From Caulobacterales bacterium (lineage in GTDB: Bacteria > Pseudomonadota > Alphaproteobacteria > Caulobacterales > Aquidulcibacteraceae): a stretch of 64,000 nt of DNA. Shown here piece after piece: positions 55,245 through 63,838 of this stretch; position 1 is the first letter of the stretch; each line of letters starts with the position of its first letter. The stretch lies in NCBI GenBank assembly GCA_017303355.1, contig JAFLCU010000006.1, positions 147,443 to 211,442 of the forward strand, in the 5' to 3' direction. The position numbers were made by a program, and so were the translations under genes. Below the pieces are notes generated by a model, which was given only the letters and a program-made list of their open reading frames with translations, was not told the DNA's origin and searched no databases.

Positions 55245-55291
55245 CAAAATCAATAACTTAGCGATACGCAGCACTCGGGCCGAGCCGCTCC

Positions 55292-55309
55292 GGGTCACAT
55301 TGGGGTCAC
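55292..55309. repeat. Paired GGGTCAC repeats at the left edge of the second element
   Basis: GGGTCAC at 55292 and 55303, 11 bases apart, about 50 bases right of attR. The spacing equals that of the island's own arm repeats but the sequence differs, which suggests that a different integrase recognises this element. Confidence 0.45.
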
Positions 55310-56127
55310 GCCGCGCAGCGCCTTTCGGCAGGGTCTTCAGACTGTCCCGCATCGTCTGCGGCATTTGAGCCCGCCTCGCGTCTCCGAAGCATCCAGCCGC
55401 AACGCCGCGAGCACGTCCGCTGAGGTTTGGCGGCTGAGTGCACACGGAAGATCGTCGAGCACACCTCGCACTGCCGATCGACGCCGCGCCATTCGTTGGC
55501 GGCGCGGGCGCGCAGGTCCATGTAGCAAACCGAAGAGCAATACTTCGCGTTGCGGCTTTTGGGCGAAAAGGTCTCGCCGCATGAAACGCACGCTCGCTCC
55601 GGCAGGGTGCTTCGGCGTTTCAACTTGCCGAGATCGGCGCATCGCTTCGAGCAGAATTTCCGCCGCATGACATTATAGCCGGCCCGAAACGGCCGCGCGC
55701 ACTGTGGGCAGTCTATTTCGGACGAGAGCGTGACGGCCCTGCGTGTCGCGCAGCGCGCCAAATATTCCGCGCGTGTGAGCACCTCAAGGTGCGCGCGCGC
55801 TCGATGTGCGTAAGCCGCCTGTGCGCATTGCTCGGAGCAATACTTGACCACCCACCGTCCCCTTGTGCCGCCGGTACGGTTGTCGGGAATTTTGGCGGCG
55901 CAATAAACGCAGCGCTCGCGCTCCACGGAGGCCGGCTGCGCGAAGTCGGGCTGACCCATTTCCCAGGTTGGTCGCTCAGCGCAGCCCAGTTGGCGCAGCG
56001 CGTGCTGTACAACCGCATCGGCCGCGCTGTCGGCGTCGGCCCACTGCCAACCCGAGAGGCACAACCGAGCGCGAAAGCCGGCGCGCAACGGCCCCTCGCC
56101 ATTCCACGGGCTACCCATCATCCCCAT
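55306..56127 (-). CDS. Phage-type protein with four zinc-ribbon repeats
   Basis: 273 residues. Four repeats of the form C-x2-C ... C-x3-C follow one another: CVYC..YCSEQC, CPQC..FCSKRC, CVSC..YCSSVC, CEVC..CSRRC. Each could bind a zinc ion in a treble-clef or zinc-ribbon fold. The first 70 residues contain no motif. The start is uncertain; the ATG at 56127 is used but the frame is open a little further upstream. Position between the portal gene and attR suggests an element-specific function, possibly DNA or RNA binding. Confidence 0.55.
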   Translation of the reverse strand: MGMMGSPWNGEGPLRAGFRARLCLSGWQWADADSAADAVVQHALRQLGCAERPTWEMGQPDFAQPASVERERCVYCAAKIPDNRTGGTRGRWVVKYCSEQCAQAAYAHRARAHLEVLTRAEYLARCATRRAVTLSSEIDCPQCARPFRAGYNVMRRKFCSKRCADLGKLKRRSTLPERACVSCGETFSPKSRNAKYCSSVCYMDLRARAANEWRGVDRQCEVCSTIFRVHSAAKPQRTCSRRCGWMLRRREAGSNAADDAGQSEDPAERRCAA

Positions 56128-56285
56128 GAGGGCAACCGCGATTGCGGCGAGCGACTCAAGCTGCGAACGATGCAGCGCGGCGCGAGACCGCGATGATGTT
56201 CTTGCGAATCTCGTCCGTGCGCGTCTCAGCTTCCGGCCGAGGAGACATGGCCGGCCAGGTGCTGAAGAACCCCGCAGGACCTCGA

Positions 56286-57509
56286 TTATTGAGCGTCGTC
56301 ATTCTTAGGCGCGCCGGCCTGTTCGCGCTGCATGTTCAGCGGTGACAGGAAGGTTTCAGCTTCGCCATCCGAACGCGGGTTCAAATGCTCGAAGCGGCGC
56401 AAATCGTTGGCGCTATAGAGTCCGACCTCGCGGCCGATGCGATAGCCTTGCAGCCGCTGCAAATAATCGGCGCACACCAGAAGATCCATGTCGAATTCGA
56501 CTTCGTGCGCGCGGCGGCCGTCGGTGGAGAAGAGATCTCGCGCTATCGCTTGCTCCCAGCGCACAAGCCACGGCTGGATCGTGCCAGCAGCAAACTGCCG
56601 ACGCATCTCAACGACGTTGGAGTAATTCGCGTTCGTGAGGTCCGCCAACATCGGCGGCGGAATGTTGAAGATGCGCGCGACTTCGAGCACGGCAAGGCCG
56701 CGAGCCTGAGAAAGTTCGGCATCGTGCGGCGTGGCGCTCGCCTGATTCCAGGTCATGCCCTCTTCGAGCACGCCGATGCGGCCAGCATTGTCTGCGCCGC
56801 CATAGAGGGCTTGCAGGCTTTCGCGCAGCGTCTTCGCCGCTTCCGGGCCGATGGCTTCGGGGTGTTGCACAAAGCCGCTCAGCTTCGCGCCATTGCGCCA
56901 GAGCGACGCGGCGAAGCGTTCGGTGGCGATGGCGCCAGCCAATGCCTCACGGCATCGATCGAGGCGTGAGCGCGGCGTAAACGGATCGTCCCATCGATCG
57001 CGGATAACGAGCGCGTCTTGCGGCAGGAGTCGGCGCGAGCCTACCTCGTCACTCACCTGATAGACGATCCGGCGTGTGCCAGGGATGCGCGCCAGCGACA
57101 CTTGGCCAGGATGGATCGGCCATAGCGCCGCTGGCGCGCCTCGGCCGTCGCGTTCAATTTCGGCGACCGCGTAGCCATGATGCAGGCAGTTCGCCTGCAT
57201 CATCGTCACGAACTCGGCGGGCGATTGAAGCTCATTCGGCGCTTCGGCGAAGAGCCGCGCCACCGGATGAGTCGCCGCCGCTGCACGGGCGCCGTGTTGT
57301 GCGCGCGTGTAAACGTTGAGCGGTAACGATCCGACTGCTTCGCTAATGAGCTGCACCGCGTTGAATGCGGCGGCGTTGCCTTCGACTTGCGCCGGCGACA
57401 CAAGCCCGCTTGTGAGCGTCGGCAAACCTAGTTGCGCGAGCAAGTCCCAACTCGTCGCTTTGGAGCGGCGCTCAGCGCGTGTGCCGAAGAAGCGGGTCCA
57501 AATGCTCAT
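56286..57509 (-). CDS. HK97-type phage portal protein
   Basis: 407 residues. The family pattern is clear: NAAAFNAVQLISEAVGSLPLNVY at the N-terminus, LHHGYAVAEIERD, and VARIFNIPPPMLADLTNANYSNVVE. It forms the dodecameric channel at the capsid vertex. The start overlaps the protease stop (ATGA). No gene for tail or adaptor proteins follows before attR. The 158-base gap to the next gene contains only a 30-codon frame. Confidence 0.88.
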   Translation of the reverse strand: MSIWTRFFGTRAERRSKATSWDLLAQLGLPTLTSGLVSPAQVEGNAAAFNAVQLISEAVGSLPLNVYTRAQHGARAAAATHPVARLFAEAPNELQSPAEFVTMMQANCLHHGYAVAEIERDGRGAPAALWPIHPGQVSLARIPGTRRIVYQVSDEVGSRRLLPQDALVIRDRWDDPFTPRSRLDRCREALAGAIATERFAASLWRNGAKLSGFVQHPEAIGPEAAKTLRESLQALYGGADNAGRIGVLEEGMTWNQASATPHDAELSQARGLAVLEVARIFNIPPPMLADLTNANYSNVVEMRRQFAAGTIQPWLVRWEQAIARDLFSTDGRRAHEVEFDMDLLVCADYLQRLQGYRIGREVGLYSANDLRRFEHLNPRSDGEAETFLSPLNMQREQAGAPKNDDAQ

Positions 57510-58027
57510 AGGGTGTCAAGCCACCGGCGGGCGCGCGCCAGGCGCGGGGGCAACGCAATCATTCGAGCGCGCGCCTGCACGGTGGTTCCGCCGTAAGCTG
57601 GAACGGAACTCACGACGGAAATCTCAATCAGGTTGACGGCGCGCAGCTCGCGCTTCGACCCGCTCCAGCTCTCGCCCTCCTTGGGAACGGTGAAGCCAAA
57701 GGAGGCGCCGCCGATGTCGCCGCGTTCTGCGAGCGCGAGCATGTCGCGGCCCGTTGTGGTGTCCGGCACATCGAGATCGAAGGCGAGGCCGCGGCTATCT
57801 TCCGACAAACGCAGCGTCCCGCTCTTCGTGCGCGCGAGCACGCTCCGCGGATCGTGATCAGCGAGCGCCAGAATATCGCCGTTTGCGCGCAGCGATTCCG
57901 CGAATGCGCCGGGCCTGATTATTTCTTCGAAGTCCGCGATGCGCGCCGCGGTGTCGAAGAGGGCCGCGTAGCCCTCCAAGCGACGCCCCTTCGCGCGCAG
58001 CTCGATTGAAGCCCGGCGCTCCATCAC
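57506..58027 (-). CDS. HK97-family prohead protease
   Basis: 173 residues. LEGYAALFD, ADHDPRSVLAR (catalytic histidine) and GGASFGF (catalytic serine) match the S78-type prohead protease. It processes the capsid protein's N-terminal delta domain during head maturation. It starts three bases after the full-length capsid frame would end, which supports the view that the capsid gene really extends to 58030. Confidence 0.9.
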   Translation of the reverse strand: MMERRASIELRAKGRRLEGYAALFDTAARIADFEEIIRPGAFAESLRANGDILALADHDPRSVLARTKSGTLRLSEDSRGLAFDLDVPDTTTGRDMLALAERGDIGGASFGFTVPKEGESWSGSKRELRAVNLIEISVVSSVPAYGGTTVQARARMIALPPRLARARRWLDTL

Positions 58028-58029
58028 GC

Positions 58030-59301
58030 TTACTCGACCGGCAGATCGTCAGCGAAGGCGAAGGCGGCGGCGTGGCGCACTGCCACATCAACATCACGCA
58101 TGGCGCGAACCATGACGCGGCCTTTGGCGTACGCCGTCGTTTCGTAGGGGTTCACAAGAATGTCGGTACCCGACCAATAGCCGATCAGCAGTTGCGACTA
58201 CGCGCCGAAAATCACGGTCGAGGTGTCCGGCGTCGCACTCGCGGTCGGGATCGCGGTCGTGGTAGCGGCAGCGTAACCGGCCATTGCGGCCGGGCCTTCC
58301 ATGAGGAAGCCCGCGCCTGCATCGCCGGATACTCGGAGCGCGCCCCGGAAGATCGAAGCGCCCTTCGGGCTCATGGCCCAGCCGAGCGCATCAAGATCGG
58401 CGTTCGCGCCTTCGATTGCAGCTTGGAACGCGAGCACCTGCGCCCAGGTCGGGCCGGATGCGAAGCTCAATTCTGTCGCGCCAGCGGCGACAATGCCAGT
58501 CGGCGTGTTGCTTGTGCCGTCGCCAAGCATGGCCTTGCCATCGATCGCGCCAGCGATCACGGCCGCCAAGTCGGCGCGCACAAGTTGTTCAACCGACGGC
58601 GCGGCGTTGATGAGAGTACGGCGCGAAAAGCTCGTCATGGCGCCGACCGTCTTCGGCGTGAGGTTCACGTCGGAGAAGCTGGCGTCGGTTTCAGTGAGCG
58701 AGCCGTCCTCAGCCACCCATTGCGCGGTCGAGCTGCCCGTCTGCTTCGGAATATCGACAGTGCCGACAAGGCCGTCGAGCACGGTTGCACCCAAGCGGCC
58801 CGTGATGAGAGAGGCGCGCAAGCGATCGATGAAGAGATCGGCGCGGTGAACGTTCGGCACGAGATCGGCTGCAGAAGAGCCAACAGTGAGCGTGCGTCGT
58901 TCCACAAGAAACACCTCGTCCGGAACGGCGATGCCTTGGAAGCTTCGGCCCGAGCGGCGCGCAACTTTTTGGGAAATTTCGCGCTCAAAGCCCGCGTCCA
59001 CGCCAGAGTCCGCCATGTGCGCGGCGATTGCCTTCGTGATCGAGAAATCGCGGGCGCGCTCTTCGTAGGCGCCGTCTTTGCCGTTGCCCTTGATGATCGC
59101 GGGCGCTGAACGCTCAGCGTTCTCCACGTCACGCGCGCGCTCAATTTTCTTATCGAGATCGGCCACCTCGGCTTTCAATGCGGCATGTCGGGTCTCTTCG
59201 GCATCAGTGTAGTCGCGCTTTTCGGCTTCCGCCTTGTCGGCGATCGAGCGCATTTCGGTGACGGCCGCGTTACGCTTTTCGAGCAGTTCGTGCAGTTTCA
59301 T
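58030..59301 (-). pseudogene. HK97-type major capsid protein interrupted by an amber codon
   Basis: From the ATG at 59301: a coiled-coil delta domain (residues 1-75, MKLHELLEKRNAAV...), then the HK97 fold. The frame meets TAG at 58200-58198 after 367 codons (..STVIFGA-stop). The next 55 codons continue in the same frame with conserved capsid sequence (SQLLIGYWSGTDILVNPYE, DVDVAVRH) to TAA at 58032-58030. TGG is the likely ancestral codon. Either the gene is broken, or the stop is suppressed, or the base is a sequencing error. Without the tail, the A-domain/P-domain closure would be lost. Confidence 0.8.
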
Positions 59302-59406
59302 TTTGAGATTAAGCCCCGTGATCGTGAGCCTTAATTGTCCCTGAATCCGCGCTACTTCGTAAGATATCCAATCTGTTGCAACGCGCCTCACTCCGTAGCG
59401 CGCTCG

Positions 59407-61053
59407 TCACGCGGCGTTGAGATCGACCGCCAACACGCCGCGCGAGGCGTACACTGACTGCTTCTTCGGCGGCGTGCGATTCGCCAAGCCAAGCGCCATT
59501 GCAAGCGCCACCGCGCCATCGACGCGCACCGATGCGCGCCCAGCGCTGCGGTCTTTATCGACTTTGAGATTGCCGGCGGGATCGCTGACAGTGATGGCGC
59601 CCGACATGGCCGCGCGCAGCACGGGGTGGCCGCCGTGGCGCAGCTTCTCTGTCATCGCATACTCGGCGAGCGTCTCGATATCCGGGCCCATGTCTTTGAA
59701 GCCTTGGCCGCGCGGCTGCAGTTCGACCGTGACGCCGATATCGGCCAGGTCGCCCTTCAAGTCATCAATGCGCCACCGGTCATAAGCGACGCCCTGAACG
59801 TCGAACTCACTCGCCAGCGCCGCGAGCGCTTCGGCGACGTAACCGCTGCGAATCGTGGGCCCGGGCACAGAGATGAGATGGCCGGCGCCGATCCACTCTT
59901 TGAAACGCTTCGCTTCGGATGCCTTGCGCGTAGCGAGCTGCCCGGCGGGCGTCCAGAACATGGGCAACACGTCGAAGCCGCCGCCTTCATCCGGAAACAC
60001 CAGCACCAGCGCGGTGAGATCGTGCTTCCCGGAGAGATCGAGCCCGCCGTAGCAACGACGCCCCGCAAGCGCGGCGCGATCTACGGCGCCGCTGCAAGCA
60101 TCCCATACGCTCGCCGGCACGATACGATTGTCTTGGTTGGCGTCGACGCGCTGGTTGAGCCTGCGATTGCGATAGCGCGCTTCGAAGGCAGGCAGCCATT
60201 GCGCCTTGCGCAGATCGGCGAGCAAGTCGTCTTCGTTCAGATATACACCGAGCGCCGGATTAACGGCGCGTAGCGTCGCTTCGCCAAACGGATCTGCATC
60301 GGGCGGCGCTGCGAGGAGCTGCACGACGATCGTCGGATCGATGCCGGCCAAACCTTCATCGATCAGGATCGATAGGCGGTGCTCGTCGGATTCGGCCTGC
60401 GTGGAGATGATGAGCCCGAGCGATCGGGCGCGCTTGCCCATGCCGGTCTCGAGATTGTCGAGCAGTTCGAAGTCATCGACTTGCGCGAGCTCGTCGTAGA
60501 TCCAGAGCGAAGGCGCGAGGCCGTGGCCCTTGCGCGCGTCGCTGCTCAGAGCTTCGAAGGTTGAGCCGGCGCCGTCACCGCTCAACACCTCCATGCGCTT
60601 CTCATGGCGCTTGATGTTGATGCGCTCGGCGAAGTCCGTACGGGCGAAAATGATGGCTTCCATTTCGGCGAAGAGTTTGCCTGACATGGTTCGATCGACG
60701 CTCGCGGCATAAACTTCGCCGCGCGGCTCGGCTTCGGGGCCGATCATGTGACAAAGCGCGAGCCCGGCAGTGAGGCCGGTTTTTCCGTTCCCGCGTGGCT
60801 TGGAATCGATCGCGATCCGCGCGCGTGATCCGTCTCCGTAAACCTTCTCCAAAAACTCAGTTTGATCGGGGAGCAGCCGCACCTTGCGGCCGGCCAAAAG
60901 ACCTTTCGTCACCGGCAGGTCTTCGAGGAAAGCGACGACGCGCTGCAGCCGCGATAAGCCGCGCTTCTTCCACGGATCACGACGCCGCCGCGGCTTCTTA
61001 TCGCCCGCCGCGACCTTCTTCCGCTTCATCGATCCGGGTCCGCGCAGGCCCAT
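59407..61053 (-). CDS. terL: Phage terminase large subunit
   Basis: 548 residues. The ATPase domain has Walker A SKPRGNGKTG, Walker B LWIYDELAQ and the coupling motif IISTQ. The nuclease domain shows GGLDLSGKHDL and the later acidic residues (VAYDRWR). It packages DNA into preformed heads. It lies between the capsid and HNH genes. No small terminase subunit was recognised, although one of the small unassigned genes could serve. Confidence 0.9.
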   Translation of the reverse strand: MGLRGPGSMKRKKVAAGDKKPRRRRDPWKKRGLSRLQRVVAFLEDLPVTKGLLAGRKVRLLPDQTEFLEKVYGDGSRARIAIDSKPRGNGKTGLTAGLALCHMIGPEAEPRGEVYAASVDRTMSGKLFAEMEAIIFARTDFAERINIKRHEKRMEVLSGDGAGSTFEALSSDARKGHGLAPSLWIYDELAQVDDFELLDNLETGMGKRARSLGLIISTQAESDEHRLSILIDEGLAGIDPTIVVQLLAAPPDADPFGEATLRAVNPALGVYLNEDDLLADLRKAQWLPAFEARYRNRRLNQRVDANQDNRIVPASVWDACSGAVDRAALAGRRCYGGLDLSGKHDLTALVLVFPDEGGGFDVLPMFWTPAGQLATRKASEAKRFKEWIGAGHLISVPGPTIRSGYVAEALAALASEFDVQGVAYDRWRIDDLKGDLADIGVTVELQPRGQGFKDMGPDIETLAEYAMTEKLRHGGHPVLRAAMSGAITVSDPAGNLKVDKDRSAGRASVRVDGAVALAMALGLANRTPPKKQSVYASRGVLAVDLNAA

Positions 61054-61066
61054 TTTTCGAAACTAA

Positions 61067-61447
61067 CTACCGATTTGAGGGCCGCACCGTTCCCGCCCGT
61101 GAAGCGCTTGTGATCGAACGCCCCACGTCGTCAGCGGCATTGAGCGACGCGCTCGACGCGTTCCAGGGGTGCGCGGGATCGAGAGGGTAGCCATTCGCAT
61201 CGCAACCGCGGTGCTTATCCGCCACCCACACAAGGCCGCGACGTTGAACGTTCGTCTTCGCGCGGTGACACCCGCGACAGAGGCTTTGCAGATTGGACGG
61301 GTCGCGCGCCGCGCCGCCTTCGGAGATCGGCTTGATGTGATCGACTTCGCGCGCGCGCTTGCGCTCGCAGCCGCGACAGATCGGTTCTCGTGCGAGCTGA
61401 CGCGCGCGGATCGTGACCCAGCCGTTGGAGGTGTAGAAGCCCGCCAC
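61067..61447 (-). CDS. HNH endonuclease of the packaging module
   Basis: 126 residues. EVDHIKPISEGGAARDPSNLQSLCRGCHRAKT is a typical HNH core with two CxxC zinc pairs (CRGC twice). HNH proteins next to terL assist terminase cleavage in HK97-like phages and capsid-forming satellites. The C-terminal 45 residues are unstructured. It abuts the connector gene with no gap. Confidence 0.88.
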   Translation of the reverse strand: MAGFYTSNGWVTIRARQLAREPICRGCERKRAREVDHIKPISEGGAARDPSNLQSLCRGCHRAKTNVQRRGLVWVADKHRGCDANGYPLDPAHPWNASSASLNAADDVGRSITSASRAGTVRPSNR

Positions 61448-62026
61448 TTAAGCCACCGCTTCAAGCCGGCCACCGCGTAGCTGCGCGAGCATCGCCTTCA
61501 CATGGAAGGGCACGCGGCGCGTAGCGCCATCGCTCGGTTCGGCCGGGTTGCGGTGATCGTACCAGAAGGCCGCCAGCGACATGATCGCGAGCTTTGCGCG
61601 TTGCGGCACATCATCGGCGCCCGCATAGCCAGCAGTAAAGCGCAGCTGCACCGCGTCGCTATAGTCGCCGACGCGCGGCCACGCGCTTACCGGCTCAACC
61701 GCACCGCCGGCTAGATCGACCCTGTAGTCTGTGTTCTCGGCGAGCGTCACCAAGTTGCCGGCGGCGTCGCGGTGCTTGAGGGATTCCACGGCCTGCAGGG
61801 GCGGCCTCGGCAGCTTGATAATCCGCGACGGCCAATCGCGCACAGCCAGTTCCCACGTCTGCGCTGGCAACGCGACGCCGGCGCTTGACTCCACGAACTC
61901 CCGCGCGGCGACGGCCAGGCACTCGAGCAAAGCGTCGTCGTCGGTATGATCGACCTGGCCGAAGGCTCTAAGCTCTTCGAGCGTAACGGGTTCGGCGGTT
62001 GACGCAGTGATGAGCGTGAGGGTCAT
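61448..62026 (-). CDS. Head-tail connector (gp6-like)
   Basis: 192 residues. Features of the HK97 gp6-like family: VTLEELRAFGQVDHTDDDALLE and LAIMSLAAFWYDHRNP, with a helical bundle. It forms the ring below the portal to which tails attach. It is the only candidate connecting protein in the element. Confidence 0.8.
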   Translation of the reverse strand: MTLTLITASTAEPVTLEELRAFGQVDHTDDDALLECLAVAAREFVESSAGVALPAQTWELAVRDWPSRIIKLPRPPLQAVESLKHRDAAGNLVTLAENTDYRVDLAGGAVEPVSAWPRVGDYSDAVQLRFTAGYAGADDVPQRAKLAIMSLAAFWYDHRNPAEPSDGATRRVPFHVKAMLAQLRGGRLEAVA

Positions 62027-62086
62027 GCATCCAATATAGCGTGCACAAGAGATCAGCGCGACACACGCAATCGGTTGCGTTACGTC

Positions 62087-62476
62087 TCAGAGCGTAGCGC
62101 GTCGCGGTTGCCGCTTCTCCAGCTTGCGCGCCAGCAGCTTCTGCCGTTCCATTTCGCGCCAGCCCAGCGATGATGTCGCGCGCTCTAAGCCACGCACGTC
62201 TGCCGGCAGCGTGAAAGAGCGCAGCGAGCCGTCAGGCGCAATATCGTATGTGTATTGAAGCTGATCGAGCGTCGCGCCTGAGCCCCATGAGCGGCCTTCG
62301 GCGTCGTGTTGCTCTTCGAGATCGCCGCCGTCCTCGAGATCAGGGTCGGGCGCGCGCGCGTCGAGCGTTTCAATCACGACCGCAAGCGGCGCCGCGAGAT
62401 CGTGATGTCCCGCAATCACGGCGTCGACCGCGCGCTCGGCCATGGCTTCCAAAAACGCACGAGTGAGACGCTTCAA
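62087..62476 (-). CDS. Hypothetical phage-element protein
   Basis: 129 residues. An acidic middle (DPDLEDGGDLEEQHDAEG) is flanked by a helical N-terminus and a basic C-terminus (RKLEKRQPRRATL). Not recognised. Its place upstream of the connector gene, where small terminase subunits can occur, makes that role possible but unsupported by motif. Confidence 0.5.
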   Translation of the reverse strand: MKRLTRAFLEAMAERAVDAVIAGHHDLAAPLAVVIETLDARAPDPDLEDGGDLEEQHDAEGRSWGSGATLDQLQYTYDIAPDGSLRSFTLPADVRGLERATSSLGWREMERQKLLARKLEKRQPRRATL

Positions 62477-62598
62477 GACGCACCCCCTTTGTGGGGATTT
62501 TCTGACATGGAGAAGCCGCGCGCGTCATGCGGAATGTTTGCCGCATCGTGGAGGAAGTTTCCTCTAAAGTGCGGAAAAACTTACCCACGCGGGAGGAG

Positions 62599-62865
62599 TT
62601 ATCCGCCTGCTCGTTGACGGGCGCGGTACCGACGCTGGCGCTCGGCGCTCGTTGTGTCTTTCGCTTGCGAAGCCGGGTGGACCAGGACTCTCAAGCCCGC
62701 AGCGCACTCCATGATTGCTTGGCATAGCGTTGCCGCGTTTTCGGGGCGCACGATGATGTAAGCTTCCTGATCGTTTTGGTAGGTCATTGAGACGCTCTGA
62801 TAGATGACGACCCCACCCTCAGCGTTTGGATAAACATCGACGGCGTCTTGCTGTGGCACGACCAT
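62599..62865 (-). CDS. Small basic-tailed phage protein
   Basis: 88 residues from the ATG at 62865, preceded by GGAAAGG; a GTG at 62886 is possible. The C-terminus AERQRRYRARQRAGG is a basic helix frequent in small phage DNA-binding proteins. The N-terminal body is beta-rich and not recognised. It is the first gene after the iteron region. Confidence 0.5.
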   Translation of the reverse strand: MVVPQQDAVDVYPNAEGGVVIYQSVSMTYQNDQEAYIIVRPENAATLCQAIMECAAGLRVLVHPASQAKDTTSAERQRRYRARQRAGG

Positions 62866-62954
62866 TTTGGCCCTTTCCTTGGTCACCCGTCACGCCCCCG
62901 CGCGGGGATTGATTCCCGGATTTGTTATTGGATTGGTTCAAGGATTTATTTGTC

Positions 62955-63042
62955 GGCACGTGGTGCCGGGTAGGTCGGCACGTGGTGCCTACTATCCCGG
63001 CACGTGGTGCCGGGGCAGGCGGCACGTGGTGCCGGGTACGTG
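62955..63042. repeat. Four iterons of 22-bp period, candidate replication origin
   Basis: GGCACGTGGTGCC occurs exactly at 62955, 62977, 62999 and 63021, each followed by nine variable bases. The 22-base period (two helical turns) and the AT-richer stretch beside it (62907-62954, with TTTGTTATTGGATTGG and AAGGATTTATTTG) are the usual design of an iteron origin. The adjacent helix-turn-helix gene at 63071 is a candidate initiator. Confidence 0.7.
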
Positions 63043-63070
63043 CTCGTGACTCTCACGCTTGCCCGTCACG

Positions 63071-63388
63071 TTACGCGTCACGGTTTCGCGTGACTGGTAA
63101 CGCGTCCAGCGCCGTGACGTTGATGCGCCACGTAACGGTTCGTTGCGACGCATCGTCCTCGCGCGCGATAAGGCCCTCCTCTTCCAAGTCGGCAAGCGCG
63201 TTGCGCAAGGCGCGCTCGCTACACTCCGCGGTGGCAGCGAGCGTGGCCTGCGAAGCCCAGATGCCGGAGCCGTCGTCGCTAGCGCGGTCTGCCATAGCAA
63301 TCAGAACGGCCTTGCGGACAATCGCGCCGGTGCGTTCGCCCGCGCCAACCTTCCGCTCCAGGATAAGCTTCATTAGGTTGAAGCTCAC
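63071..63388 (-). CDS. Winged-helix DNA-binding protein, possible replication initiator
   Basis: 105 residues from a GTG at 63388 that overlaps the previous stop. AIVRKAVLIAMADRASDDGSGIWASQATLAATAECSERALRNALADLEEEGLI is a winged helix like those in small phage and plasmid replication proteins. It ends 38 bases before the iterons, so binding to them is a natural guess. A transcription regulator is the alternative. Confidence 0.6.
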   Translation of the reverse strand: MSFNLMKLILERKVGAGERTGAIVRKAVLIAMADRASDDGSGIWASQATLAATAECSERALRNALADLEEEGLIAREDDASQRTVTWRINVTALDALPVTRNRDA

Positions 63389-63576
63389 CGACGCGCTTCA
63401 TCGGTCTCGATCGTGACAACGATATGCCGAGGCGGCGACTGACCGTCTTGGAAGCAGCGTTGGCGCAAGTATAGTCCCGGCAACAACGCGTTCTTGTCGT
63501 CGGTGACATAGCGCCGTGCGCGCGGCGTCTTGCCTTCCAGGGTTAGCCTCTGGCGTGTGATGCGTGCGTCGCTCAT
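63385..63576 (-). CDS. Hypothetical protein coupled to the AlpA-like gene
   Basis: 63 residues (ATG at 63576) ending ETDEARR. No family recognised. Its start overlaps the AlpA-like stop (ATGA) and its stop overlaps the next start (GTGA), so it is the middle of a tightly coupled three-gene operon. Confidence 0.5.
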   Translation of the reverse strand: MSDARITRQRLTLEGKTPRARRYVTDDKNALLPGLYLRQRCFQDGQSPPRHIVVTIETDEARR

Positions 63577-63776
63577 GCCGCGACCTCGCGCGCGGCAGCG
63601 GCTGCCTCGACAACAGCGACAAGCTCGCTCCGGCGCCAATGGTTGCGGCCCGGCGTGATCTTCAGCGGTTGTGGCAAGCGACCGGACCGCACGTGCCGCC
63701 ACAAGGTTGCGCGGCTGATATTGCCAAGAATGGCCCGCGCCTCGCGCTCGTCCACCAATTCGGAATCGGGTTGCAT
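63573..63776 (-). CDS. AlpA-type regulator/excisionase
   Basis: 67 residues. GNISRATLWRHVRSGRLPQPLKITPGRNHWRRSELVAVVEA is the AlpA pattern. AlpA activates excision and satellite genes in P4-like and PICI elements. It is the first gene of the regulatory operon, 60 bases from the IS element. Confidence 0.75.
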   Translation of the reverse strand: MQPDSELVDEREARAILGNISRATLWRHVRSGRLPQPLKITPGRNHWRRSELVAVVEAAAAAREVAA

Positions 63777-63838
63777 CTAACTGGCTCTCCATGACGTCTC
63801 ATGACGCATGGACTAGATCGCCCGTGTACCGTGTGATG

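Noticed and set aside
56128..56285. 30-codon frame between the portal and zinc-ribbon genes
   Set aside because: Too short to support, no coupling overlap and no recognised motif.
62955..63042. CRISPR array
   Set aside because: Repeats are 13 bases with 9-base variable parts and a 22-base period, far too short for CRISPR units; an iteron origin fits better.
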